A DNA stretch of 64,000 nucleotides, from assembly GCF_003664255.1 (NCBI RefSeq), contig NZ_RCCV01000003.1:558001-622000 (forward strand), read 5' to 3'. Every line of letters starts with the position of its first letter. The stretch's first letter is position 1. Shown piece after piece: positions 10,101 through 20,295 of this stretch. Source of the stretch: Micromonospora sp. M71_S20. Lineage in GTDB: Bacteria > Actinomycetota > Actinomycetes > Mycobacteriales > Micromonosporaceae. The position numbers and the translations under genes were made by a program. The notes beneath the pieces are model-generated. The model was not told the origin of the DNA, made no database searches, and saw only the letters and a program-made list of their open reading frames with translations.

Positions 10101-11843
10101 CCAAGCCCGGCGAGGGCGGGCAGCTGCCCGGCAACAAGGTCTGGCCGTGGATCGCCCGTACCCGGCACGCCACCCCGGGCGTCGGCCTGATCTCCCCGCC
10201 GCCGCACCACGACATCTACTCCATCGAGGACCTCGCGCAGCTCGTGCACGACCTGAAGTGCGTCAACCCGTCCGCCCGGGTGCACGTCAAGCTCGTCAGC
10301 GAGGTCGGCGTCGGCACCGTCGCGGCGGGCGTGGCGAAGCTCAAGGCCGACGTCATCCTGATCTCCGGCCACGACGGCGGCACCGGCGCGTCGCCGCTGA
10401 ACTCGCTCAAGCACGCCGGCACCCCGTGGGAGCTGGGGCTGGCCGAGGCGCAGCAGACGCTGCTGCTTAACAAGCTGCGCGACCGGGTCACCGTGCAGGT
10501 CGACGGGCAGCTCAAGACCGGCCGGGACGTGCTGGTCGCGGCGCTGCTCGGGGCCGAGGAGTTCGGCTTCGCCACCGCACCGCTGATCGTCGAGGGCTGC
10601 GTCATGATGCGCGTCTGCCACCTCGACACCTGCCCGGTCGGCATCGCCACCCAGAACCCCGTGCTGCGGGAACGCTTCACCGGCCGGCCGGAGTTCGTGG
10701 AGAACTTCTTCCTGTTCCTCGCCGAGGAGGTCCGCGGCTACCTGGCCGAGCTGGGCCTGCGGTCGATCGAGGAGGCCATCGGGCAGGCCGAGCTGCTCGA
10801 CGTCGCCCCGGCGATCGCGCACTGGAAGGCCGGCGGGCTCGACCTGACCCCCGTGCTGCACCTGCCGGAGCTGCCGGCCGGGGCCGCGCGCCGGGGCGTA
10901 CGGGCCCAGGACCACGGCCTGGAGCTGGCGCTGGACAACGAGCTGATCGCCCTGGCCGGGCCGGCGCTACGCGACCGTACGCCGGTGCGGGTGGAGGTGG
11001 CGGTGCGCAACGAGCACCGCAGCGTCGGCGCGATGCTCGGCGGCGAGGTGACCCGCCGCTTCGGCGGGGCCGGCCTGCCCGCCGACACGATCGAGTTCAC
11101 GCTGCGCGGCACCGCCGGCCAGTCGTTCGGCGCGTTCCTTCCGCGCGGGGTCACCCTCCGGCTGCACGGCGACGCCAACGACTACGTGGGCAAGGGCCTC
11201 TCCGGCGGTCGGCTCATCGTGCGGCCGGACGCCGCCGCCCCCTTCCTCGACGGCGACGCCGCGCCGGGGCAGCGGGCCGAGGACCAGACCATCGCCGGCA
11301 ACACCATCCTCTACGGGGCCACCGCGGGCGAGCTGTTCCTGCGGGGCCGGGTGGGGGAGCGGTTCGCCGTACGCAACTCGGGCGCGGTGGCCGTCGTCGA
11401 GGGCGTCGGTGACCACGGCTGCGAGTACATGACCGGCGGGACCGTGGTGGTGCTGGGCCCGACCGGCCGCAACTTCGCCGCCGGCATGTCCGGCGGCACG
11501 GCCTTCGTGCACAAGCTGGACCGCCGCCGGGTCAACACGGAGCTGGTCGACCTGGCGACGCTGTCCGAGGAGGAGCAGGCGGTGCTGCACGAGCTGGTGC
11601 AGCGGCACTTCGCCGAGACCGACTCGGCGGTCGCCGAGGGGCTGCTCAAGCGCTGGCCGGAAGCGGTGGCGGAGTTCACCGCCGTGGTGCCCCGGGACTA
11701 CCGCCGGGTGCTGGAGATCATGCGGGCCGCCGAAGCCGCCGGCCGCGACGTCGACGACGCGGTGATGAGCGCGCTCTCCGCGCCCGCCGCGAAGTCCGTG
11801 CCGACCATGCCCGTCCCGCGGGTGACGGTCCAGGAGGTGGCTC

Positions 11844-11851
<8 letters not shown>
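7157..11851 (+). CDS. gltB: Glutamate synthase (NADPH) large subunit
   Basis: GltB makes two glutamates from glutamine and 2-oxoglutarate. The 1564-residue product has the normal order: a class II amidotransferase whose nucleophile is Cys35 (EHDACGVAF), exposed after a 34-residue propeptide is removed; a central domain; the FMN barrel from about 830; the [3Fe-4S] ligands in [12 protein letters not shown] near 1150 followed by PVGIATQNP; and a C-terminal GXGXG beta-helix. GTG at 7157 is preceded by AGGAGG. Its end overlaps the gltD start by 8 bp, so translation of the two subunits is coupled. Confidence 0.97.
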
Positions 11852-13352
<1,501 letters not shown>

Positions 13353-13377
13353 CCACACCGCTCGCGACCGCTGGCGC

Positions 13378-13418
13378 CACGGGGTGCCCGCGCCGGTAGA
13401 CCGGCCGGGCACCCCGTG
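13378..13418. terminator. Strong hairpin between gltD and the convergent peptidase gene
   Basis: CACGGGGTGCCCG and CGGGCACCCCGTG pair perfectly over 13 bp, and the intervening CGCCGGTAGACCGGC can extend the stem. It lies between two convergent genes and can work in both directions. Confidence 0.7.
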
Positions 13419-13422
13419 CCGC

Positions 13423-14766
13423 TCAGCGGGTCAGGAGCCGGTGCGACTCGCGGAGCTTGGGCCAGGACTTCGGCTCGGCCGGCAGGCCGGCCTTGCGGGC
13501 CGCGCCGGCCACCTCCGGGCGACCGGGGGTGAGTAGCCAGGTGGTGAAGAAGTCGTCCAGGTCCAGGCCGGAGATCCGTTCGGCCAGGGCCTGGAACTGG
13601 GCGGTGGTGGCGTTGCCGTGCCGGTGCGCGGCCGTCCAGGCCGGCAGGAGCGCGAAGAACGCCTCGTCGCCGATGGCCAGCCGCAGTTGGTGCACCGTCA
13701 TCGCGCCCCGGTCGTAGACCGCCGCGTCGAAGATCCTGCCCGGCCCGGGCGCGCCCGGCGGCACCTGCCAGAACTCGTCGTCGGCCGGGTAGCTGGCGTA
13801 CGTGAAGTCGAACAGCTCCTGCGCGGTGCCCTCGCCCTGCTCCTCCGACCAGAGCCACTCCGCGTACGAGGCGAAGCCCTCGTTCAGCCAGATGTCGCTC
13901 CAGTCGGCCAGCGAGACCGAGTTGCCGAACCACTGGTGGGCGTTCTCGTGCACCACCACGTAGGTGTTGGCGCCCCGGCGCCAGAAGCCCGGCCCGTACA
14001 CCGGACGGGTCTGCGTCTCCAGGGCGAAGCCGATGCCGTCGACGGGCCCGGCCACGCCGCCCTGCGCCTCGAACGGATACGGCCCGAAGAGCCCGCTGCA
14101 CCACTCGACGACCTCGGCCGTGCGCTCGATGCTGGCCCGCGCGGCCGGCCCGAGCTCGCCGAGGCCGGCGCTGTACGCGTTGACCACCGGCTGCCCGTTC
14201 GGCGCCGTGTCGGTGACGATGTCGTACTGGCCGATGGCGAGGAAGGACAGGTAGGTGGCGGTCGGTGAGGTGGTCCGCCAGCTCCATCGGGTGCGGTTGC
14301 CCGCCTCGGCCAGCGGCGGGCGCGGCTGGACGCCGTTGCTGATCACCTCGACGCCGGTCGGCACCGAGACGGAGACGTCGAAGGTGGCCTTGTCCAGCGG
14401 GTGGTCGTTGCTGGGGAACCACCACCAGGCCGACTCCGGCTCGTACACCACCATCGCCCCGTCGGCGGTGCGGGTCCAGCCGGTGTAGCCGCCGACCAGC
14501 GTCTCCGACGGCACGCCCGAGTAGCGCACCACGATGGTGAGCTGCTGGCCGGCCGGGACCGCGCGGCGCGGGGTGACCGCCAGCTCGTGCACGCCCTCCC
14601 GGGCGGCCGTCGCCTGCCAGCCGTTGACCCGTACCGACTCGACGTCGAGCAGGAAGTCCAGGTTGAACCGGGACAGGTCGCGGGTGGCCCGGGCGAGGAT
14701 CGTGGTGGTGCCGGTGAGCACGATCGTGAACCTGTTGGTCCCGTCGTCCGATCCGACCCATTCCAT
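13423..14766 (-). CDS. M1 family zinc metallopeptidase, N-terminally truncated
   Basis: The zinc site HENAHQWFG with the third ligand Glu in NEGFASYAEW is intact, and the DGIGFALETQTRP and YDRGAMTVHQLR segments are those of secreted actinobacterial M1 peptidases. What is missing is the beginning. Homologues have a signal peptide and a first strand like Y-D-x-x-H-Y-D-L before the TGTTTI-ARATRDLSRFNLDF segment; here similarity starts abruptly at about 14730, and upstream there is only AT-rich sequence belonging to the lipase promoter. The best start, ATG at 14766, gives 447 residues with no export signal. The product is probably a non-secreted remnant, or the gene is a pseudogene. Confidence 0.7.
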   Translation of the reverse strand: MEWVGSDDGTNRFTIVLTGTTTILARATRDLSRFNLDFLLDVESVRVNGWQATAAREGVHELAVTPRRAVPAGQQLTIVVRYSGVPSETLVGGYTGWTRTADGAMVVYEPESAWWWFPSNDHPLDKATFDVSVSVPTGVEVISNGVQPRPPLAEAGNRTRWSWRTTSPTATYLSFLAIGQYDIVTDTAPNGQPVVNAYSAGLGELGPAARASIERTAEVVEWCSGLFGPYPFEAQGGVAGPVDGIGFALETQTRPVYGPGFWRRGANTYVVVHENAHQWFGNSVSLADWSDIWLNEGFASYAEWLWSEEQGEGTAQELFDFTYASYPADDEFWQVPPGAPGPGRIFDAAVYDRGAMTVHQLRLAIGDEAFFALLPAWTAAHRHGNATTAQFQALAERISGLDLDDFFTTWLLTPGRPEVAGAARKAGLPAEPKSWPKLRESHRLLTR

Positions 14767-14788
14767 TGATTCGAATGTTTCGATAGCA

Positions 14789-14802
14789 TTACCGCCTGGT
14801 AA
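14789..14802. promoter_or_regulatory. Palindromic operator upstream of the SGNH lipase
   Basis: TTACCGCCTGGTAA has 5-bp arms TTACC/GGTAA. A very similar 14-mer, TTACCGGGCCGTAA, precedes the other secreted lipase at 23710-23723. It lies 67 nt before the lipase start in an AT-rich patch. A shared regulator, possibly of the TetR type, is inferred. Confidence 0.5.
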
Positions 14803-14869
14803 CAAGCACCCGTCCTGGCCACGCGCGCGGTCACCGGCCCCACCGTCCCCTGCCCCGTGGAGGTCTCGC

Positions 14870-15670
14870 ATGCCCCACCGCCCGCTGGCCCGCGCCCTCG
14901 CCGCGCTGGTCGCCCTGTGCACCGCCGCCCTCGGCGCGGTGCTCGCCCCAGGCACCGCCCAGGCCGCCGCCGCCGTCAACTACGTGGCCCTCGGCGACTC
15001 CTACTCCTCCGGCGTCGGCGCCGGCCCGTACGACCTCTCCACCTGCCTGCGCAGCCAGAAGTCGTACGCCCCGCTGTGGGCCGCCGCCAACGCGGTCACC
15101 AGCTTCAAGTTCCCCGCCTGCGGCGGCGCCGTCACCTCCGACGTCATCAACGACCAGGTCGGCTCGCTGAGCACCAGCACCACCCTGGTCACCATCACCA
15201 TCGGCGGCAACGACGCCGGCTTCGCCGACGTGATCACCAGTTGCCGCTTCGGCAGCACGTCGAGCTGCACCAACGCCGTCAACGAGTCGAAGGCGTTCGC
15301 CACCACGACGCTGCCGGGCCGGCTGGACGCCACCTACGCGGCCATCCGCAACCGGGCACCGAACGCGCGCCTGATCGTGCTCGGCTACCCCCGGCTGTTC
15401 GAGACCGGCTCCTGCGGGCTGCTGGCGATGAGCACCTACAAGCGGACCATCCTCAACGAGGCCGCCGACGTGCTCGCCACCGTCATCTCCGGCCGGGCCG
15501 CCGCGGCCGGCGCCACGTTCGCCGACACCCGCCCCTACTTCGCCGGACACGGGGTCTGCGCGGCCGACCCGTGGATCCGCGACGTCAGCGGCGTCATCGA
15601 GGCGTACCACCCCGACGCCGACGGCTACCGCCACGGCTACCTGCCGGCCCTCAACGCCGTCACCGGCTGA
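14870..15670 (+). CDS. Secreted SGNH-hydrolase lipase/esterase
   Basis: The 266-residue product has a Sec signal peptide of about 32 residues ending APGTAQA. Catalytic Ser44 sits in block I (ALGDSYSSG), the oxyanion Asn in block III (IGGNDAGF), and the Asp-His end in YHPDADGYRHGY. Paired cysteines (CLRSQKS, FPACGGA, SCRFG, SSCTN, SCGLL, GVCAAD) suggest three disulfides, as in the Streptomyces secreted phospholipase/esterase group. ATG at 14870 is preceded by GTGGAGG. It reads away from the truncated M1 gene. It probably hydrolyses lipid esters outside the cell. Confidence 0.88.
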   Translation: MPHRPLARALAALVALCTAALGAVLAPGTAQAAAAVNYVALGDSYSSGVGAGPYDLSTCLRSQKSYAPLWAAANAVTSFKFPACGGAVTSDVINDQVGSLSTSTTLVTITIGGNDAGFADVITSCRFGSTSSCTNAVNESKAFATTTLPGRLDATYAAIRNRAPNARLIVLGYPRLFETGSCGLLAMSTYKRTILNEAADVLATVISGRAAAAGATFADTRPYFAGHGVCAADPWIRDVSGVIEAYHPDADGYRHGYLPALNAVTG

Positions 15671-15912
15671 CCGCACCGCCCGGCGGGTGACGAGCCGCCG
15701 CGCCGGGCACCGGCCCGCGTCGGCGGCCTCGATCCACCCCGCACACGCTGGCGGGCTCCCTCCCGCAGGTCTCCGACCAGGGAGGGGGCCCGTCCGCGCG
15801 CCATCGTGGAGCGTCCGCCCGCCGACGCGCCCGGCTCGCCACTGTCCGGGTGTCGCCGCTGTCCGTTAGGGTCCTTGGGGACCAGGCGGGGCGACGGCGA
15901 CGGGAGCAGAAG
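15671..15912. other. Gap between lipase and FtsK-like gene with inverted repeats
   Basis: No gene is seen in these 242 bp. GCCCGGCG at 15678-15685 pairs with CGCCGGGC at 15701-15708 just after the lipase stop, a likely terminator. A second imperfect inverted repeat, GGCTCCCTCC against GGAGGGGGCC, lies at about 15751-15787. Upstream of the next gene TTAGGGT at about 15866 could be a -10 element. Confidence 0.45.
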
Positions 15913-18495
15913 GTGGGCAGGCTCGCGTCGGCGTACGGGCAGGCGGTCGCGGCGCACCGGGCGGCCCGGGCGCACCTCGACACCGCCCGCCGGGCGCTCG
16001 CCGGGCAGCCGCCCCAGGCCGCCCCGGCCTGCGCGTCCGAACTGGTCACCCGGCTCGCGGCGCTCGGCGGCGCGCTCGCCACCCCGACCCCCGGGGCCAC
16101 CCCCGTGACCGCCGCCCCCGTGCCCGTCCGCGTCGGCGAGGCGTCCACACCGGACGGCGCCTTCCCCGTCCTCGTACCACTGGGCGGCGGCCACCACCTC
16201 GCCGTCGACGCGGACGCCCGCGACCCCCGGGTGGCCGGCCTGCTGCGGGCGCTCGTGCTGCGGCTGCTCGCGACCGCGCCGACCGGCGGCGTCCGGGTCG
16301 CCGGCATCGACACCGCCGCGCTCGGCGCGACCTTCGGGCCGCTGCGCCCGCTCATCGACGCCGGCGTGCTCGACCCGCCGGCCACCGGCGAGGCCGAGGT
16401 GGCCGCCCTGCTCGACGCCGCCGAGCGGCACGCCCGCACCGCCCGGCACGCCGACCGCCCCGACCAGGAGCTGCTGCTGGTCGTCGCGGCGTCGGCGCCG
16501 CCGCCGCGCGAGGCGGCCCGACTCGCCGCGCTCACCCACGCCGGGCCGGCCGCCGCCGTCTGCGTGCTGGTCGCCGGCCGGCCCACCGCCGCGTTGGCGG
16601 AGCCGGCACCGCAGCTCGGCGCCACCACCACGATCCGGCTGACCGAGCGGTACGCCCACGTCGGCGACCCGCCCGGGGCCCCGTTCAGCCACGACGGCAC
16701 CGGCCTGGCCGCCCCCGTGCTGCTCGACGGCGACCCGCCGGCCGCGTCGGTGGCTGCCCTCGCCGCGCACCTCGGCGACGCCGCCCGACGCAGCGACGCC
16801 GTGGGCTTCGCCGAGCTGCTGCCCGAGCGACACTGGGTCGAGTCGGCGGGCAACGGGCTGCGCACCGTGGTCGGCCGCGCCGGCCGCGACCGGGTCACCG
16901 TCGCCTTCGACGACGCCACCCCGCACTGGCTCGTCGGCGGGCGCACCGGCGCCGGCAAGACCGTCTTCCTGCTCGACGTCCTCTACGGGCTGGCCGCCCG
17001 CTACTCGCCCGCCGAGCTCCAGCTCTACCTGCTCGACTTCAAGGAGGGGGTGAGCTTCACCGAGTTCGTCCCCACCGTCCGCGACCCGTCCTGGCTGCCG
17101 CACGCGCGGGCGGTCGGCATCGAGTCCGACCGGGAGTACGGCGTCGCCGTGCTGCGCGAGCTGCGCCGCGAGCTGTCCCGGCGGGCCACCACCCTCAAGC
17201 GGCACGGCGTCACGAAGCTCGCCGACCTGCCCCGCGACACCCCGGTGCCCCGCATCGTGGCGGTGATCGACGAGTTCCATGTGCTCCTCGCCGGCAACGA
17301 CGCGCTGGCCCGCGAGTCGGTCGACCTGCTGGAGGAGTTGGCCCGCAAGGGCCGCTCGTACGGCGTGCACCTGGTGCTGGCAAGCCAGAGCATGACCGGC
17401 GTCGAGGCGCTCTACGGCCGGGCCGAGGCGATCTTCGGCCAGTTCGCGCTCCGGGTGGCGCTGCCCGGTGGCGGCGGGGTGCTCGACCCGCTGAACGAGG
17501 CCGCCCAGACCCTGCCGGTCGGCTCGGCCGTGCTCAACACCGCCGCCGGCGCGGTCGGCGCCGACACCGTCGTCCGCTTCCCCGACGCGCACGCCGCCGC
17601 CGGGGAGCTGGCCGGGCTGCGCCACGAGCTGTGGCAGGCCCGACCGGCGGGCGCGCGTCCCCCGTCGGTCTTCAAGGGCTACGAGGCCGCCCACGTCGAG
17701 GACGACCCGACGTTCGCCGGGCTGCGCCCGGGCGGGCGCCGCCCGCTCGCCCTGGTCGGGCGTACGGTCGACGTCGAGGGCACCTCCGCGCTGTTCATGA
17801 TGGACGCGACCCCCGGCCGGCACCTGGCGGTGGTCGGCACCTCGGTCACCGGCGCGGAGGTGCTGCGCGCGGCCACCCTGAGCCTCGCCCGGCAGCACGC
17901 CCCGGGCGACGCCCGTTTCCTGCTCGCCGCGCTGGTGACCGCCGCCGAGCCCGCCGCCGACGACACCGCCGCGATCCTGACCGCCGCCGGCCACCCGGTC
18001 GACCGCCTCGACGCGACCGGGCTGCGCCGCCACCTCGGCACCCTCGCCGCCGCGCCGTCCGCTCCCGCCGAGCGGGGTGGCCTCGCGGCGGGCGGCGCCG
18101 CCCCGGCGGCCGGCCGCACCTATCTCGTCGTCTTCGGCGTCGACGCCGCCAGCGGGGTGCTCGCCGTCACCGACCCGGACACGTTCCGCTCCGGCCACGA
18201 CGACCTGCGGGCCGTGCTGCGCCAGGGGCCCGGGCAGGGGACGCACCTGCTCGGCTGGTGGCGCGGGCTGCGCCGCCTCGCCGACGACCTCGGCGGCGCG
18301 CACAACCGCGACGACGTCGCCTGCCTGGTCGCGCTGAACGTGCCCGGCGCCGAGCTGGGGCTGCACCTCGGCGTGCACGACCTCGCGTACGCGCCCCGGC
18401 CCGACCGGGCGCTCCTGGTCGACCGGCACGACCAGCGCACCCGACTCATCGTGCCGTTCGCCCGCGACGGGCACGGCCCGGACGGGGAGGACTGA
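15913..18495 (+). CDS. FtsK/SpoIIIE-like tandem ATPase
   Basis: The 860-residue protein opens with a helical, probably coiled-coil stretch (GRLASAYGQAVAAHRAARAH). The first motor domain has Walker A GGRTGAGKTVF near residue 340, the FtsK-type LLDFKEGVSFTEF segment, and Walker B RIVAVIDEFHVLL near 455. A second domain keeps the fold but its P-loop is degenerate (VVGTSVTGAEVL near 640), as in the tandem ATPases of type VII secretion. No membrane helix is seen, unlike classical FtsK. GTG at 15913 follows GGGAG; the frame is open 21 codons further up. It is followed after 4 bp by a membrane protein likely to anchor it. The cargo, DNA or protein, is unknown. Confidence 0.75.
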   Translation: MGRLASAYGQAVAAHRAARAHLDTARRALAGQPPQAAPACASELVTRLAALGGALATPTPGATPVTAAPVPVRVGEASTPDGAFPVLVPLGGGHHLAVDADARDPRVAGLLRALVLRLLATAPTGGVRVAGIDTAALGATFGPLRPLIDAGVLDPPATGEAEVAALLDAAERHARTARHADRPDQELLLVVAASAPPPREAARLAALTHAGPAAAVCVLVAGRPTAALAEPAPQLGATTTIRLTERYAHVGDPPGAPFSHDGTGLAAPVLLDGDPPAASVAALAAHLGDAARRSDAVGFAELLPERHWVESAGNGLRTVVGRAGRDRVTVAFDDATPHWLVGGRTGAGKTVFLLDVLYGLAARYSPAELQLYLLDFKEGVSFTEFVPTVRDPSWLPHARAVGIESDREYGVAVLRELRRELSRRATTLKRHGVTKLADLPRDTPVPRIVAVIDEFHVLLAGNDALARESVDLLEELARKGRSYGVHLVLASQSMTGVEALYGRAEAIFGQFALRVALPGGGGVLDPLNEAAQTLPVGSAVLNTAAGAVGADTVVRFPDAHAAAGELAGLRHELWQARPAGARPPSVFKGYEAAHVEDDPTFAGLRPGGRRPLALVGRTVDVEGTSALFMMDATPGRHLAVVGTSVTGAEVLRAATLSLARQHAPGDARFLLAALVTAAEPAADDTAAILTAAGHPVDRLDATGLRRHLGTLAAAPSAPAERGGLAAGGAAPAAGRTYLVVFGVDAASGVLAVTDPDTFRSGHDDLRAVLRQGPGQGTHLLGWWRGLRRLADDLGGAHNRDDVACLVALNVPGAELGLHLGVHDLAYAPRPDRALLVDRHDQRTRLIVPFARDGHGPDGED

Positions 18496-18499
18496 GGGC

Positions 18500-19351
18500 G
18501 TGTCCACCTTCGACGAGTACGCGGCACTGGCCCGGCAGCTCGCCGAGCAGCGGCGGGCCGGCGAGCGCGGTGCCGCCGCCGACGCCGACCGGCGCCGCAA
18601 CCTGCACGCCGCTGCGGACTACCTCCAGCACCGGCTCACCGCCCAGGGGCAGCGCCTCGACCAGCTCGGCCAGGCCATCGGCATCCCGGCGTCCAGCGTG
18701 CCCACCGGCCCTGCACCCGCGCCGCCCGCCGCGTCGGTCGGCGACGGTGGTCGCGGTGGCGCCCCGTTCGCCGGCGCCGGACCGGGGGAGGGGGAGCCCG
18801 CCGGCGCAGCCGGCGCGCCGGGGCGGCCGGGTGTCGGGGCGTACTCCCAGGTCGGGGTGGGGGAGACAAGGCTGGCGCTGCCGACGGCGGTGAGCCCGGC
18901 GGCGGGCGGGGTGCCGGCCCCGCGCCCGGCGGAGGTCGACCCGACCGTCGAGCTGGAGCTGGCCCGGCGCTACGCCGACGAGTCCGACCGACACGGGCAG
19001 CAGACCGAGCTGCTCGCGCAGCGGCCGGCGCTGCTGCCGGACTGGTCGCCGGTGGCCCGGGCGGTCGCCGTCTACGCGGGCTGCGCGGCCGTGGGCGCGA
19101 TCCTCATGGTGATCATGGTGCTCGCCTCCGGCGTCGGGCTGGTCGACGGCTTCACCCTCGGCGCGTGGATCTGCGCGGGGCTGCCGGCGCTCTCCTTCTT
19201 CGCGGGCTACCTGGTGCTCGGCCGCTGGGGGCGACCGGCCATGGTCGCCGGCACCCCACCCCGGTACGTGCACCTGGGCTTCCTGATCTGCTTCGCGGCC
19301 GTGCCGGTCGCCTACGTGGCGTTCCTGCTGCTGTTCCGCGTCCTGCGCTGA
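18500..19351 (+). CDS. Three-helix membrane protein partner of the FtsK-like ATPase
   Basis: Not recognised as a named family. The 283-residue product starts with about 60 charged helical residues (ALARQLAEQRRAGERG, then YLQHRLTAQGQRLDQLGQAIG) that look like a coiled coil. A Gly/Pro/Ala-rich linker follows to about residue 145. The last 100 residues hold three hydrophobic helices: AVAVYAGCAAVGAILMVIMV, LGAWICAGLPALSFFAGYLV and LGFLICFAAVPVAYVAFLLL. The GTG start is 4 bp after the ATPase stop, so the two are one transcription unit. Its likely job is to tether the ATPase to the membrane; this is inference from order and topology. Confidence 0.7.
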   Translation: MSTFDEYAALARQLAEQRRAGERGAAADADRRRNLHAAADYLQHRLTAQGQRLDQLGQAIGIPASSVPTGPAPAPPAASVGDGGRGGAPFAGAGPGEGEPAGAAGAPGRPGVGAYSQVGVGETRLALPTAVSPAAGGVPAPRPAEVDPTVELELARRYADESDRHGQQTELLAQRPALLPDWSPVARAVAVYAGCAAVGAILMVIMVLASGVGLVDGFTLGAWICAGLPALSFFAGYLVLGRWGRPAMVAGTPPRYVHLGFLICFAAVPVAYVAFLLLFRVLR

Positions 19352-19578
19352 CGCGCCACGCACTCACCGGCGTGCACGCACCGGTTCGGGCGCTGGCGTT
19401 CCTGACCGGTTGGGCGAAGCGCCACCGCTTCCCGCTGGCGTTCCGTCGGCTCCTCGCTGGTTGCCCGGTCGGCCCTGTCGAGCTGCCCCGTGCATGAGAC
19501 CACCTTCCAGCCCGGACGCCCGACGAGCCCCGCAGCCACCGTCAGCACCGCCGACCACGGCAGCGGCGAGATGTGGCC

Positions 19579-19631
19579 GGTGGAACACCATGGTTGTCAC
19601 CGTGGGCGAGAGACAACCATGGTGTTCCACC
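19579..19631. repeat. 20-bp perfect palindrome in the 356-bp gap before the Fic gene
   Basis: The arms at 19579-19598 and 19612-19631 are exact inverted copies centred on CCATGG (arm core GTGGAACACCATGGTTGTC) with a 13-nt loop. The surrounding gap, 19352-19707, lies between convergent genes and holds no credible gene. A related but decayed copy of the same arm (GTGGAACGCCATGGTTGCC) occurs at about 38781-38799. It is a dispersed-type intergenic palindrome and possible two-way terminator. Confidence 0.85.
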
Positions 19632-19707
19632 CGCGGCCCGTCAGGATCGAGTCAGCGGCGGAGGGCGCTGCCGCTCTTTCTGGTGATGGGCCAGATATCC
19701 GCGTGAG

Positions 19708-20295
19708 TCAGGTCAGCCGGCGTACGACTGGACGGAGGGCCGTGACCAGCAGGCTGGTGTCGGCGGTGGCGAGGTGCAGGCGGCACGCCTCGACGTTCAT
19801 CTCCGAGTCCAGCTCGGACCAGTCGAGCAGGTATCCGGCTGCCGCGGCGAGTTGTCGCAGGAACGCGCGGATGGCGCGCCCGTTACCCTCGCGGAACGGG
19901 TGGCAGACGTTCAGTTCGCCGTAATAGTGGGCCAAGGCGTCGACAAACACCTCCTGACGTAGCCCGAGGAGATAGCCGTCCTCCACGAGACGGCTGAGGA
20001 TCGCGCTCACCTGGTCGTCGATGAACCGCCAGTGGCAGAAGCGGGCACCCGGCTTGCTGATGTCGACAGTCCTGCTCTGGCCGGCCCACGGATATAGGTC
20101 CGCGAAGAGATGCCGGTGGAAGGTTTGCAGGTGCTGCAAGCCGTAGTTGCCCGGGATGATCAGCCGGGCTGCCTGGATCTCGCGGACCGATACCAACCGG
20201 AATTCGACCTCTCGGAGCTGGTCCGGGTCGGTGATGCCCAGCTTGTTTCGGAGACAGTCGCTGTCTGCCCAGCAGTAGGGGTCAGCGCTGCTCAC
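19708..20295 (-). CDS. Fic family toxin
   Basis: Fic proteins attach AMP or another phosphate-linked group from a nucleotide to target proteins. This 195-residue protein is a single Fic domain with the full active-site motif HPFREGNGR at 132-140 (catalytic His132, Gly-Asn-Gly anion hole) and the upstream PGNYGLQHLQTFHRHLFADLYPWAG region typical of the fold. No inhibitory [S/T]xxxE[G/N] helix is visible in the protein itself, so inhibition must come from a partner. Its GTG start overlaps the end of the upstream Panacea-domain gene by 14 bp, the normal antitoxin-toxin order. Confidence 0.85.
   Translation of the reverse strand: MSSADPYCWADSDCLRNKLGITDPDQLREVEFRLVSVREIQAARLIIPGNYGLQHLQTFHRHLFADLYPWAGQSRTVDISKPGARFCHWRFIDDQVSAILSRLVEDGYLLGLRQEVFVDALAHYYGELNVCHPFREGNGRAIRAFLRQLAAAAGYLLDWSELDSEMNVEACRLHLATADTSLLVTALRPVVRRLT

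Noticed and set aside
7484..10915. A very long open frame antisense to gltB
   Set aside because: It is a by-product of the high third-position GC of gltB; its translation is low-complexity and Gly/Ala/Arg/Val/His-rich, with no recognisable domain.
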